From assembly GCF_000711955.1 (NCBI RefSeq), contig NZ_JONR01000014.1, positions 1 through 64,000 on the forward strand: a stretch of 64,000 nt of DNA. The letters are read 5' to 3'. Both the position numbers and the translations under genes were made by a program. The notes beneath the pieces are model-generated. The model did not search any database and was not told the DNA's origin. It saw nothing but the letters and a program-made list of their open reading frames with translations. The first letter of the stretch is position 1; every line of letters starts with the position of its first letter. This DNA is from Nevskia soli DSM 19509 (lineage in GTDB: Bacteria > Pseudomonadota > Gammaproteobacteria > Nevskiales > Nevskiaceae). Below are positions 8,383 to 16,140 of this stretch, piece after piece.

Positions 8383-9732
8383 CTACTTCCCGGCGGTGGC
8401 GAACTTCTGCAGCTGCTGGGGCGTGAAGTAGGAAGGCGGCTGCTCCCAGTCGTATTCCACCTGCTGCGGTTCCTCGTTGAACAGGTTCACCGCGACGTAG
8501 CGGCGCGACTGCAGGTCGTAATGCACCTGCACGCCGTTGACCACCACCGGCACGTTGGCGAAGGTGATGGCGTGGGCTTCGGCGAAGCGCCAGAACTGGT
8601 CGCGGTTGTCGTAGATGTCCTGGGCCAGCACCAGCCAGCTGTCCTCGTCGAGGTAGAACACGCGCTTCTTGTAGATGTGGCTGAAGCCGGGCTTGAGGTC
8701 GGCTTCCATCACCCACACCCGGTGCAGCTCATAGCGGGCCAGGTCCTGGTTGATGTGGCCGCCGCGGATGATGTCCTTGTACTTGAGCTTGTCGCTGTAC
8801 AGCACGTAGTCGTTGTAGGGGACCAGCATTTCCTTCTTGCCGATCAGCTTGACGGTGTAGCGGTCGAAGGGGCCGTTGAACATGTCGAGCTGGTCGTGGG
8901 TCATCAGGCCGTCGAACAGCGGGTTGTCGTAGCCGACTTCGCCGATGCGCCGCACCCGGCCCAGCGCCGGGTTGAATTCCCATACGCCGGTCTGCTCCTT
9001 GATGCGGTCCACCGGCACGTGCAGGAGGTCGGCGGTGCCGGCCTTGTTGGGCGGCGCCAGGGTCTTGACCATGGCGTAGAGGTTCTGGTTCTTCAGCGTA
9101 TCGACGGTGGTCTTGGGATTGTTGTAGATGAAGGTGATCTCGCCGTAGGCGCGTTCCAGCACATAGCTGCCGTCCGGCTGGGTCTCGGCGGCGTTGACGT
9201 AGCCGCGGTAACCCTTGGTGTTGTAGCGCAGGATGTGGTTCCACATCAGCTCGGTGCCGTTCTTCGGGATCGGGAACGGGTAGCCTTGTGCCGCGCAGCA
9301 GAAGCCATAGCCGTTGTCGTTCAGTTCGACCCCGGTGGCGTTCTTCTTCGTCGCGTCGTAGAACCACTGCGGGTAGGAGGCGCTGCGGTGCGTCGGGTAG
9401 ACGATCATCTTGTAGTCGGGGAAGGTCTGGAACAGGGCCTTGTAGCCTTCCGTCAACTGCGCCGAATATTGCTTGTAGTTGGCCGCGGTGATCGTATACA
9501 GCGGCTTGTCCGCCGCGTAGGGATTGTCACTGCGCTTCATTTCCTTCTGCGGCAGGCCGCCGTCCCAGGCGGGAATGGTGCCGGCGGCATTGCCGGCCTT
9601 CTCGGCGCCGATCGGGGTGAGGGTGGTGCCGAGCTGGGCGGCTTCCTCCGGGGTGACCTTGGCCAGCGCCGCCAGCGGCAGCGCCAGCAGCACGCCGAGC
9701 AGCAGCGTCATCCTGTTTTTCTTGTGAGCCAT
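8383..9732 (-). CDS. DUF1329 periplasmic/outer-membrane lipid-associated protein
   Basis: 449 residues with a signal peptide (1-24, LLALPLAALA). The mature part matches DUF1329 throughout: AAQLGTTLTPIGAEKAGNAAGTIPAWDGG near the start, RSASYPQWFYDATKKNA in the middle, and GFSHIYKKRVFYLDEDSW and FNEEPQQVEYDW near the end. The family has a LolB/LolA-like beta fold and is typically encoded with RND exporters, as here: the RND gene lies 25 bp upstream on the same strand. A role in moving hydrophobic molecules to or from the outer membrane is likely but not proven. A strong GGAGGAGAG ribosome site precedes the ATG. A terminator was not identified. Confidence 0.85.
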   Translation of the reverse strand: MAHKKNRMTLLLGVLLALPLAALAKVTPEEAAQLGTTLTPIGAEKAGNAAGTIPAWDGGLPQKEMKRSDNPYAADKPLYTITAANYKQYSAQLTEGYKALFQTFPDYKMIVYPTHRSASYPQWFYDATKKNATGVELNDNGYGFCCAAQGYPFPIPKNGTELMWNHILRYNTKGYRGYVNAAETQPDGSYVLERAYGEITFIYNNPKTTVDTLKNQNLYAMVKTLAPPNKAGTADLLHVPVDRIKEQTGVWEFNPALGRVRRIGEVGYDNPLFDGLMTHDQLDMFNGPFDRYTVKLIGKKEMLVPYNDYVLYSDKLKYKDIIRGGHINQDLARYELHRVWVMEADLKPGFSHIYKKRVFYLDEDSWLVLAQDIYDNRDQFWRFAEAHAITFANVPVVVNGVQVHYDLQSRRYVAVNLFNEEPQQVEYDWEQPPSYFTPQQLQKFATAGK

Positions 9733-9757
9733 CGAACACTCTCCTCCAGCGGTACCG

Positions 9758-12328
9758 CTATTTGACCAGCAAACCGGACTTTGATTGCAGCGGGCTGACC
9801 AGATGGCACAGCCAGCCGAGGGCCGGCATCATCAGGATGGCGCCGAACAGGTTGGTGGTGAACATGAACAGCAGCAGCAGGCCCATGTCGGCCTGGAACT
9901 GCAGGCCCGAGAACAGCCAGGTGCCGACGCTGACGATCAGCGCCAGCGAGGTGAAGGTGGTGGCCTTGCCGGCCGCGCGCAGGGCGTGGCGGAAAGCCTC
10001 GCGGATGCTGTCGCCCTGGCCGAGGTAGCGGGTCAGGGCGCCCCACAGGTAGATGCCGTCGTCGACGCCGATGCCGACGCCGAAGGCCGCCACCGGCAGG
10101 GTGGCGCTCTTCATGCCGATGCCCATCATGGCCATGAAGCCGTAGGTGAGCAGCGAGCAGCTCACCAGGGGCGTGATGATGCACACCACGCTGGCCCAGG
10201 AGCGGAACGAGATCCAGACGAACACCAGCAGGGTCAGGTGCACCCACAGGATCACCAGGATCTCGCGCGACTCGATCTCCTCGTTGGTGGCGGCCATCAC
10301 GCCGACGTTGCCTGAGGCGAGGGCGAAGTTGACGCCGTTGCTGAGGTTGTCGAGGTTGTAGCGCTTGACCGCGTCGACGATGCCGCTGAGCGTTTCGGCG
10401 CGGTGGTCGGTGGTGAAGATCAGCACCGGCATGGCCGAGCAGTCGGCGTTCTGCAGGCCGGTGCCGGAAGGGATGCGGCCGGTGAGCTGGGACAGCGCGG
10501 CCTGGTTGCGCGGCAGCACCGCCCACTTCGGCGAGCCCTCGCTCCACAGGCTGCGCGCCTGCCGCGCCAGCACCGGCAGCGAGATGGCGGAGAGCACGCC
10601 GGGGGTGTTCTGCATGCGCCAGTTGAAGCGGTCCACCGTGTCGATGACGTTGCCGTTGAGGCAGCCGTAGGGCTTGGCCTCGGCGATCACCTTGAGGATG
10701 TCGACGCCGATGGCGAAATTGGCGACGATGGCGTTGGAGTCCTGGTTATAGCGGCTGTCCGCCTTCAGCTCCGGCACGCCGGCCTGGGTGTCGCCGATGA
10801 TCAGCCTGGGATACATCCAGATGGCCCAGGCCAGGGTCGCGGCGACGATGCCCAGGGTCAGGATGGCCCAGCGCGGTTCGGTGATGGCGGCGACACGCCG
10901 CCACAGCTGGTCGCCCCAGCGGTCGCGCGTGGCCATGCGCTGCTTGAACTTCTCGATGTCCGGCAGCCGCACCCAGGTCAGCACGATGGGCAGCATCATC
11001 TTGTTGGTGACGATCACCGCCGCCATGCCCAGCGCCGCGTTGATCGCCATCTCGCGCACGATGTCGATGTGAATGAAGGTCAGCGTGGCGAAGCCGATGA
11101 CGTTGGTGACGATGGCCACCGTGCCGGGGAGGAACAGGCGGCGGAAGCTGGACACGGATGCATCGAAAGCGTTGACGCCGTTCTCGCAGACCTCGTTGCC
11201 CCAGGCGTTGATGTACTGCACGCCGTGCGATACGCCGATCGACATGATCAGGAACGGCACCAGGATGGCGAAGGGGTCGAGGCCGAAGCCGCAGAGCTGG
11301 AGCAGGCCCAACTCCCACACCACCGCCGTCACCGCCGCCGACAGCGGCAGCAGCGACAGCCGGAACGAGCCGCAGAACAGCCACAGCAGCAGGATCACCA
11401 GCAGCATGGCGACGAAGAAGAAGCCGATCACTTCGATGCTGGCGTCGGTGACGTCGCCGATGACCTTGGCGAAGCCGATGATGCGCACCGCGTATTCGGG
11501 CGAGTAGTCCGGGTTGGGCTGGGCCGATACCGTCACGTCGCGGCCGGAAACCAGGATGGCCTGGCCGTCGTCGTCGCGCTGCGCCGCCTCGAAGGTCTGC
11601 CAGCCGAGCTTCCAGCCGTAGTCGGTATAGCCGGTCCAGACCACGTCTCCCGCCTTGTACGGCGGGCGATCGGCCTTGAGCTTGTACTGGTATTCCTGCT
11701 GGCTCTGGATGCGCCCGCGCAACTGGTCCTCGAGCTGGCCGGCGAGGCGGTCGTAGTCGAGCCGTTCGCCGGTGACCGGGTGCCGCTCCAGCAGCGAGGC
11801 GACCACCATCGCGCCCTGCTGGTTGAGCGAGACGAAGCGGCCGATCACCGCGTCGGCCTTGCCGACGTGCTCACGCACCTTGGAGATCATCTCCGGCGTC
11901 GGCGCGTAGTTGGCCGGGATCACCGTGCCGAGGTTGATGCCGTCCTCGACGATCTCCAGGTAGGTCAGGTCCGGGGTGAAGAGGGAGGTGACGTGGGCGC
12001 GGTCCACGCCCGGCAGGAAGAAGGTGGCGTCGGTGAGCTTCTTCAGCTTGTCGAGGAAGTCGGCGTCGTAGATGTCCTTGCCGTCCTTGCGCATCAGGGC
12101 GACAGAAATCAGGTTGGCGCCGCCGAAGGCCTGTTCGTACTTCTTGAACACCTTCATGTAGGGGTGGTCGAGCGGGATCTGCTTCTCGAAGCCGGCATCC
12201 GGCCGCAGCTTCAGCGCGTGGAAGCCGAGGAACAGGGTCAAGGCCATCAGCAGGCCGAAAGTCAGCCAGCGCCGCCCGTAAATCAGCGGAATCACCGCCC
12301 GTAGTATCCCGTCCGCGGTAATTCGCAC
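9758..12328 (-). CDS. RND superfamily exporter (MMPL/hydrophobe type)
   Basis: 856 residues, starting at GTG with GGAGGAG just upstream. It has the RND topology: TM1 at about 14-34, a large periplasmic loop (35-290), a block of five helices (about 295-460), TM7 near 490, a second loop and a final block of five helices (about 690-850). The GVGIGVDDGIYLWGAL and SIGVSHGVQYINAWGNE segments are the paired TM4/TM10-type motifs of the single-polypeptide hydrophobe exporters (COG1033). Proton-driven export of lipids or other hydrophobic compounds is the usual role. It is cotranscribed with the DUF1329 gene. The substrate is unknown. Confidence 0.85.
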   Translation of the reverse strand: MRITADGILRAVIPLIYGRRWLTFGLLMALTLFLGFHALKLRPDAGFEKQIPLDHPYMKVFKKYEQAFGGANLISVALMRKDGKDIYDADFLDKLKKLTDATFFLPGVDRAHVTSLFTPDLTYLEIVEDGINLGTVIPANYAPTPEMISKVREHVGKADAVIGRFVSLNQQGAMVVASLLERHPVTGERLDYDRLAGQLEDQLRGRIQSQQEYQYKLKADRPPYKAGDVVWTGYTDYGWKLGWQTFEAAQRDDDGQAILVSGRDVTVSAQPNPDYSPEYAVRIIGFAKVIGDVTDASIEVIGFFFVAMLLVILLLWLFCGSFRLSLLPLSAAVTAVVWELGLLQLCGFGLDPFAILVPFLIMSIGVSHGVQYINAWGNEVCENGVNAFDASVSSFRRLFLPGTVAIVTNVIGFATLTFIHIDIVREMAINAALGMAAVIVTNKMMLPIVLTWVRLPDIEKFKQRMATRDRWGDQLWRRVAAITEPRWAILTLGIVAATLAWAIWMYPRLIIGDTQAGVPELKADSRYNQDSNAIVANFAIGVDILKVIAEAKPYGCLNGNVIDTVDRFNWRMQNTPGVLSAISLPVLARQARSLWSEGSPKWAVLPRNQAALSQLTGRIPSGTGLQNADCSAMPVLIFTTDHRAETLSGIVDAVKRYNLDNLSNGVNFALASGNVGVMAATNEEIESREILVILWVHLTLLVFVWISFRSWASVVCIITPLVSCSLLTYGFMAMMGIGMKSATLPVAAFGVGIGVDDGIYLWGALTRYLGQGDSIREAFRHALRAAGKATTFTSLALIVSVGTWLFSGLQFQADMGLLLLFMFTTNLFGAILMMPALGWLCHLVSPLQSKSGLLVK

Positions 12329-12521
12329 CGCGCTCCTCCGAAAAAAGTGTTGGCTTACCTGTACTTAGTCAGCAGTAAAGACTGTTTTGCCGCATTCGGC
12401 AACCTCCACGTAGCGTGCGTGCCGCGGGGGTTCCCGTGCGACGCAGATCACGGATTGCGCAACTGCATTTTGACACCTTAACCGTGTTCCACGATTCCGG
12501 AACCTGAACTAGGAGAAATAC

Positions 12522-12596
12522 ATGCTTAAGCTGTCCAGCCCTAGTTTGCTCGTCGCTCTGGTCCTTGAGATGTTTGACGTGCGGTGGATGTGTTGA
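12522..12596 (+). CDS. 24-residue ORF, possible truncated secreted-protein gene
   Basis: A strong AGGAG ribosome site eight bases upstream is followed by ATG and 24 codons starting MLKLSSPSLLVALVL, which looks like the beginning of a signal peptide, ending at TGA. The frame stops 20 bp before the inverted-repeat element at 12617-12793. This may be the 5' remnant of a secreted-protein gene cut off by insertion or deletion, or a small peptide or leader gene. No similar protein is recognised. The evidence is only the ribosome site and the hydrophobic N-terminus. Confidence 0.3.
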   Translation: MLKLSSPSLLVALVLEMFDVRWMC

Positions 12597-12616
12597 AGTT
12601 TTTGCCGGCTTCTAAG

Positions 12617-12793
12617 AGCCTGTAACAGAATGAATCGCGCCTTCGCCCGCTCCCGCACCCACGCTGACGCGGCACCGTGTCGCGGGCGATCGTTGTCAGC
12701 CCCAGCCATGCAATCACCATGGCTGCGGCCTCCGCCTTGCCTGACGCGATTTTGGACTGCAACGCAGGTGCGATTCATTCTGTTACAGGCTCT
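12617..12793. mobile_element. 177-bp MITE-like element with perfect 24-bp terminal inverted repeats
   Basis: Positions 12617-12640 and 12770-12793 are perfect 24-base inverted repeats (outer end AGAGCCTGTAACAG). The interior holds a second stem-loop (CGCCCGC 12646-12652 with GCGGGCG 12684-12690) that also occurs upstream of orn. No transposase is encoded. A diverged right end of the same element begins the window. No obvious direct target duplication is visible. It sits in an 879-bp stretch between the RND gene and pssA that otherwise holds only the short ORF at 12522. Confidence 0.75.
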
Positions 12794-12799
12794 AAAGGC

Positions 12800-13207
12800 T
12801 TTTGTTCCATTCCGCCACCCGCATCGCGAGCGTCGTGCAGTAGCTCAGGTTTGACTCAGTTCGCGGACCGCACAGCAACGTTTTGATACTCTGAATGCGT
12901 TCCTCGGTTCCGGAACGAGAAGGGAGAAAAACGCGCTGATGCGCGGTACCAGGCGCTGGCTGGCGTGACGGCGAAATAGGGCGGGAAGGGAAGAGATCCG
13001 CAGGTCCGCTGCAGCAGGTCCGCGGCCGATTCTGGGCCGTTTTTCGCCATGCGTGCCATGCGTGCCATGCGTGCCAAGGGTTTTTGTTGGCACGCATGCG
13101 GTGAGCGGGTTGAGCCGGCGGCGGATTTTTCGCGGATTTTGAGGCTTTCCGCGCGGCACCTCCCGGGTAGCGCTGCGCGCTTCCCGGGCTACGGGGGAAC
13201 CCTGGAT
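12800..13207. other. non-coding stretch with a short tandem repeat
   Basis: No convincing gene is present between the MITE-like element and pssA. Three exact copies of GCCATGCGT occur at 13046-13072. An inverted copy (GGCACGCATG, 13089-13098) follows and can pair with the last unit. Because pssA ends at 13208 on the minus strand, this hairpin could act near its 3' end, but there is no T-tract typical of an intrinsic terminator. Confidence 0.45.
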
Positions 13208-13831
13208 TCAGAGCTTGGGAATGCGGATGCGGCTGATCATCAGGGAGCCCGATACCGCGAACATCAGGGCCAGGGGGTGCAGGGTGAAGTGCAGGGCCTT
13301 GGTGGCGCCGAACCAGAGGTCTTCGCCGATGGCGCCCTGCCAGGTCGCCACCCACAGCACCACGACCAGCAGCAGCGAGGTGGGGATGGGGGTGCCTTCG
13401 AAGTACTTGACCTTGCCGGTGCCCTCGGAGAGCGTTTCGGCGGTGACGTTGTAGCGCGCCAGGCGCGACACGCCGCAGGCGACGAAGTAGCCCAGCACGA
13501 TGCGGTCGATCAGGCCCTGCATGCCGCAGCCGTAGCCGATGACGGCGGGGACCACGCCGAAGGAGATGACGTCGGCGAGGGAGTCGAGTTCGCGGCCCAG
13601 AGCGGAGCTCTTGTTGCGCCAGCGGGCGATGCGGCCGTCGAGCACGTCGAACACCAGGGCGGCGACGACCAGGGCGCAGGCGTAGTAGACGTGGCGCGGC
13701 TCGCCGACCTGGAGGTAGGTCATCATCGAGAACAGGGCGCCGACGCCGCAGACGGCGTTGCCCAGGGTGAACCAGTCGGCGAGGTGAAACTCGCGGATCA
13801 TCGAGAAGGGCTTTTTCTTTTGCTCGTCCAT
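13208..13831 (-). CDS. pssA: CDP-diacylglycerol--serine O-phosphatidyltransferase
   Basis: 207 residues. Inner-membrane enzyme making phosphatidylserine from CDP-diacylglycerol and serine, the precursor of phosphatidylethanolamine. The CDP-alcohol phosphatidyltransferase signature DG-x2-AR-x8-G-x3-D-x3-D is complete in DGRIARWRNKSSALGRELDS, followed by LAD, near residues 65-87. About six membrane helices surround it. This is the integral-membrane (Bacillus-type) PssA rather than the phospholipase D-like enzyme of E. coli. The start lies seven bases after the stop of the TetR gene, so the two are probably one operon. Confidence 0.9.
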   Translation of the reverse strand: MDEQKKKPFSMIREFHLADWFTLGNAVCGVGALFSMMTYLQVGEPRHVYYACALVVAALVFDVLDGRIARWRNKSSALGRELDSLADVISFGVVPAVIGYGCGMQGLIDRIVLGYFVACGVSRLARYNVTAETLSEGTGKVKYFEGTPIPTSLLLVVVLWVATWQGAIGEDLWFGATKALHFTLHPLALMFAVSGSLMISRIRIPKL

Positions 13832-13838
13832 GCGGTGC

Positions 13839-14465
13839 TCAGAACTGTGGCAGCGGCGCCTTCCTGGCGTAGGCGCGGAACAGGGTACGGGCCAGCACGC
13901 CGAGGATCTGGCGCACCTCGGCGGGCGTCTGGTGGCGCAGCGGCAGGATCACGGCCTCGCCCAGGGACATCACGGCGCGGGCGAACTCTTCCAGTTCGCC
14001 GCCGAGGTCTTCGAACTGGCCCTGGTCGACGCCGCGGCGCAGGGCGGCCTCGATGATCTTCCAGGAGCGTTGTTCGAAGGCGCGCTGGGCATCGGACAGT
14101 CCCGAGGTTTCCGGGCCGGAGGGCACCAGCCAGTAGCCGGCGACGCCGTTGAGCACGCGCGGATCGCCGAGCAGCTTTTCCAGGCCGTGGAACAGGGCCA
14201 GCACGGCCTTGGCGCCGTCGGCCTCGGCGGCCATCGGCTCGAAGATGTAGTGGTCGAACAGGGCGTGCAGGCGCTGCAGGCAGTCCAGGTACAGCGCTTC
14301 CTTGCCGGTGTAATGCCAGTACAGCGCGCCCTTGCTCAGGCCGGTGGCGCTGGCGATGTCGCCGATGGAGACGCCGTCGAAGCCATAACGGGCGAACAGT
14401 TCGAACGCGCTGTCCTGGATGGCTTTGAGGGTGTCGATCTGCTTATGGGCGGGCTTGCGCGGCAT
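13839..14465 (-). CDS. TetR-family transcriptional regulator
   Basis: 208 residues from the ATG at 14465; the frame stays open upstream, but the HTH domain position fixes this start. The N-terminal helix-turn-helix (about 10-57) includes DSAFELFARYGFDGVSIGDI, then ATGLSKGALYWHYTGKEAL, the typical TetR recognition helix. The C-terminal ligand domain (60-208) is specific to a subgroup and no ligand can be named. The gene is divergent from the paiB-like gene across 48 bp, which probably holds both promoters and the operator, and it runs into pssA seven bases downstream. It may therefore control membrane lipid synthesis or the paiB/sirtuin pair. Confidence 0.85.
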   Translation of the reverse strand: MPRKPAHKQIDTLKAIQDSAFELFARYGFDGVSIGDIASATGLSKGALYWHYTGKEALYLDCLQRLHALFDHYIFEPMAAEADGAKAVLALFHGLEKLLGDPRVLNGVAGYWLVPSGPETSGLSDAQRAFEQRSWKIIEAALRRGVDQGQFEDLGGELEEFARAVMSLGEAVILPLRHQTPAEVRQILGVLARTLFRAYARKAPLPQF

Positions 14466-14513
14466 TTGCGATAAATTAGGGCAAATCAACGATGTGCTGC
14501 GAGAGACTCCGAT

Positions 14514-15137
14514 ATGTACGTGCCGTCCCACAACCGCATGGACGACCGCGCTGAACAACTGGCATTCATGCGTCAGTATAGCTTTGCCACGCTGGTGACC
14601 GCCGGTTCCGGGGCGGTTCCGCGCGCTACCCATCTGCCGTTCGTGGCGGTGGAGGAGGGGGCCGGGCTGCGCCTGGTGGCGCACCTGGCGCGGGCCAATC
14701 CGCAGTGGCGGGATTTCGGCACGGGGGCGGAGGCGCTGGTGATCTTCCAGGGGCCGCATGCCTATATTTCGCCCGGCCTGTACGAGCGGCAGCCGAGCGT
14801 GCCGACCTGGAATTACGCGGCGGTGCACGTCTACGGCAAGCCGCGGCTGCTGGAGGGCCGGGAGGACAAGCTGTCGGCCCTGCGCCAACTGGTGACGGCC
14901 AACGACGCGCCCTGGCTGGCGGAGATGGAGCGGCTGCCGGCGGACTTCCTCGAACTCAAGCTGGGCGGCATCGTCGCCTTCGACATCGCGGTGACGCGGC
15001 TGGAGGCGCGCTGGAAGCTGAGCCAGGACCGCACGCCGCAGGAGCGGCGCAACATCGTCGAGGAGCTGAACGGCAGCGAGGATGGCGCGGCGCGGACCCT
15101 GGCCGGGATGACGCCGCTGGAGGAGGCGGGAGCATGA
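14514..15137 (+). CDS. PaiB-like FMN-binding split-barrel protein
   Basis: 207 residues. The fold is that of the PaiB/FMN-binding negative transcriptional regulator family. The conserved start MYVPSHNRMDDRAEQLAFMRQYSFATLV, the IFQGPHAYISPGLY segment near residue 78 and VPTWNYAAVHVYGKPRL at about 96-112 are hallmark sequences. Such proteins bind flavin or haem-like cofactors. In Bacillus PaiB affects sporulation and protease genes, but the biochemical role in Proteobacteria is unclear. A GAGAG ribosome site lies a few bases upstream. The stop overlaps the sirtuin start (ATGA), so translation is probably coupled. Confidence 0.8.
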   Translation: MYVPSHNRMDDRAEQLAFMRQYSFATLVTAGSGAVPRATHLPFVAVEEGAGLRLVAHLARANPQWRDFGTGAEALVIFQGPHAYISPGLYERQPSVPTWNYAAVHVYGKPRLLEGREDKLSALRQLVTANDAPWLAEMERLPADFLELKLGGIVAFDIAVTRLEARWKLSQDRTPQERRNIVEELNGSEDGAARTLAGMTPLEEAGA

Positions 15138-15931
15138 CCGACTTCGTGCCCTTGCGGGCGCTGGCCGCGGAGCTGGGACGGGCGCGGCGGGTGCTGGTCA
15201 TCACCGGGGCCGGCATGTCGGCCGATTCCGGGCTGCCGACCTATCGCGGCGTGGGCGGCCTTTACGACAACGGCCCGACCGCGGATGGCGTGGCGATCGA
15301 GGAGGCGCTGTCCGGCGAGATGATGGGGGAGCGGCCGGAGCTGACCTGGAAATACCTGGGCGAGATCGAGCGGGCCTGCCGCGGCCGCCAGCCCAATGCC
15401 GGGCATAACGTGCTGGCCGAGCTGGCGCCGCGCTACGAGCAGTTCACGGTGCTGACGCAGAACGTGGACGGCTTCCATCGGCAGGCGGGCAGCCGCGACC
15501 TGATCGAGATCCACGGCAACCTGCATCGGCTGCAGTGCGGCTTCTGTCCCTATGAAGTTGAAGTGGAGGATTACAGCGGGTTGGAGATTCCGCCGTCCTG
15601 CCCGTATTGCGCCGGGCTGGTGCGGCCGCGCGTGGTGCTGTTCGGCGAAGCGTTGCCGCAGCGTGAATTGGAGCGGCTGTACCAGGTGATCGAGCAGGGT
15701 GTGGACCTGGTGATCAGCATCGGCACCACCAGCGTGTTTCCGTATATCGCGCAACCGGTGATCGCGGCGGCGCGGCGCGGGGTGCCGACGGCGGAGATCA
15801 ACCCGGGGGCGAGCGAGGTGTCGCATCTGGTGCGGTACCGGGTGCGGGAGGGGGCGGCTGCGGCTTTGCAGAAATTGGCGGTGATGCTGGATGAGGTGGC
15901 GGGTGCTGCGTGGAGGACAAAGACGGGGTGA
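15134..15931 (+). CDS. SIR2-family NAD-dependent protein deacylase
   Basis: 265 residues. It removes acyl groups from lysines using NAD+, in the cytosol. All class signatures are visible: GAGMSADSGLPTYRG (NAD loop) near residue 22, TQNVDGFHRQAG near 106, the catalytic His in IEIHGNLHRLQC, and a zinc ribbon of two Cys pairs (CGFC and, 20 residues on, CPYC). The C-terminal SIGTTSVFPYIAQPV and AEINPGAS motifs complete the Rossmann fold. The ATG overlaps the PaiB-like stop by four bases and has GGGAGC upstream. Whether it is a deacetylase or a desuccinylase cannot be told with confidence. Confidence 0.9.
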   Translation: MTDFVPLRALAAELGRARRVLVITGAGMSADSGLPTYRGVGGLYDNGPTADGVAIEEALSGEMMGERPELTWKYLGEIERACRGRQPNAGHNVLAELAPRYEQFTVLTQNVDGFHRQAGSRDLIEIHGNLHRLQCGFCPYEVEVEDYSGLEIPPSCPYCAGLVRPRVVLFGEALPQRELERLYQVIEQGVDLVISIGTTSVFPYIAQPVIAAARRGVPTAEINPGASEVSHLVRYRVREGAAAALQKLAVMLDEVAGAAWRTKTG

Positions 15932-15953
15932 ATGCGGGTTAGCTACAAAAAGG

Positions 15954-16032
15954 CGTCATACCGGCGAAAGCCGGTATCCAGGGGTTCGGGGGCACTCCGT
16001 TGCTCTGGATACCGGCTTTCGCCGGTATGACG
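15954..16032. repeat. dispersed inverted repeat, perfect 28-bp arms
   Basis: Positions 15954-15981 and 16005-16032 are perfect reverse complements over 28 bases (core ATACCGGCGAAAGCCGGTAT), separated by 23 bases. Each arm is itself palindromic. Related units occur at 27279-27355 and 33759-33924. This type of CGTCAT...ATCCAG unit is a widespread intergenic repeat in beta- and gammaproteobacteria. Confidence 0.85.
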
Positions 16033-16140
16033 TAATTAATTTTTGTAGTGAGCTTTAATCAGTAGTGAGCTTTGATCAAGCCTTAACCCCGTTTCCCGGA
16101 TTGCACCGTTTATACCGGTACCGATCCTGCGGAGACCGCG

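Noticed and set aside
15954..16032. Bidirectional intrinsic terminator after the sirtuin gene
   Set aside because: The sequence is a family of dispersed repeats found in at least three places here and lacks a T-tract, so it is called a repeat, though it may still impede transcription.
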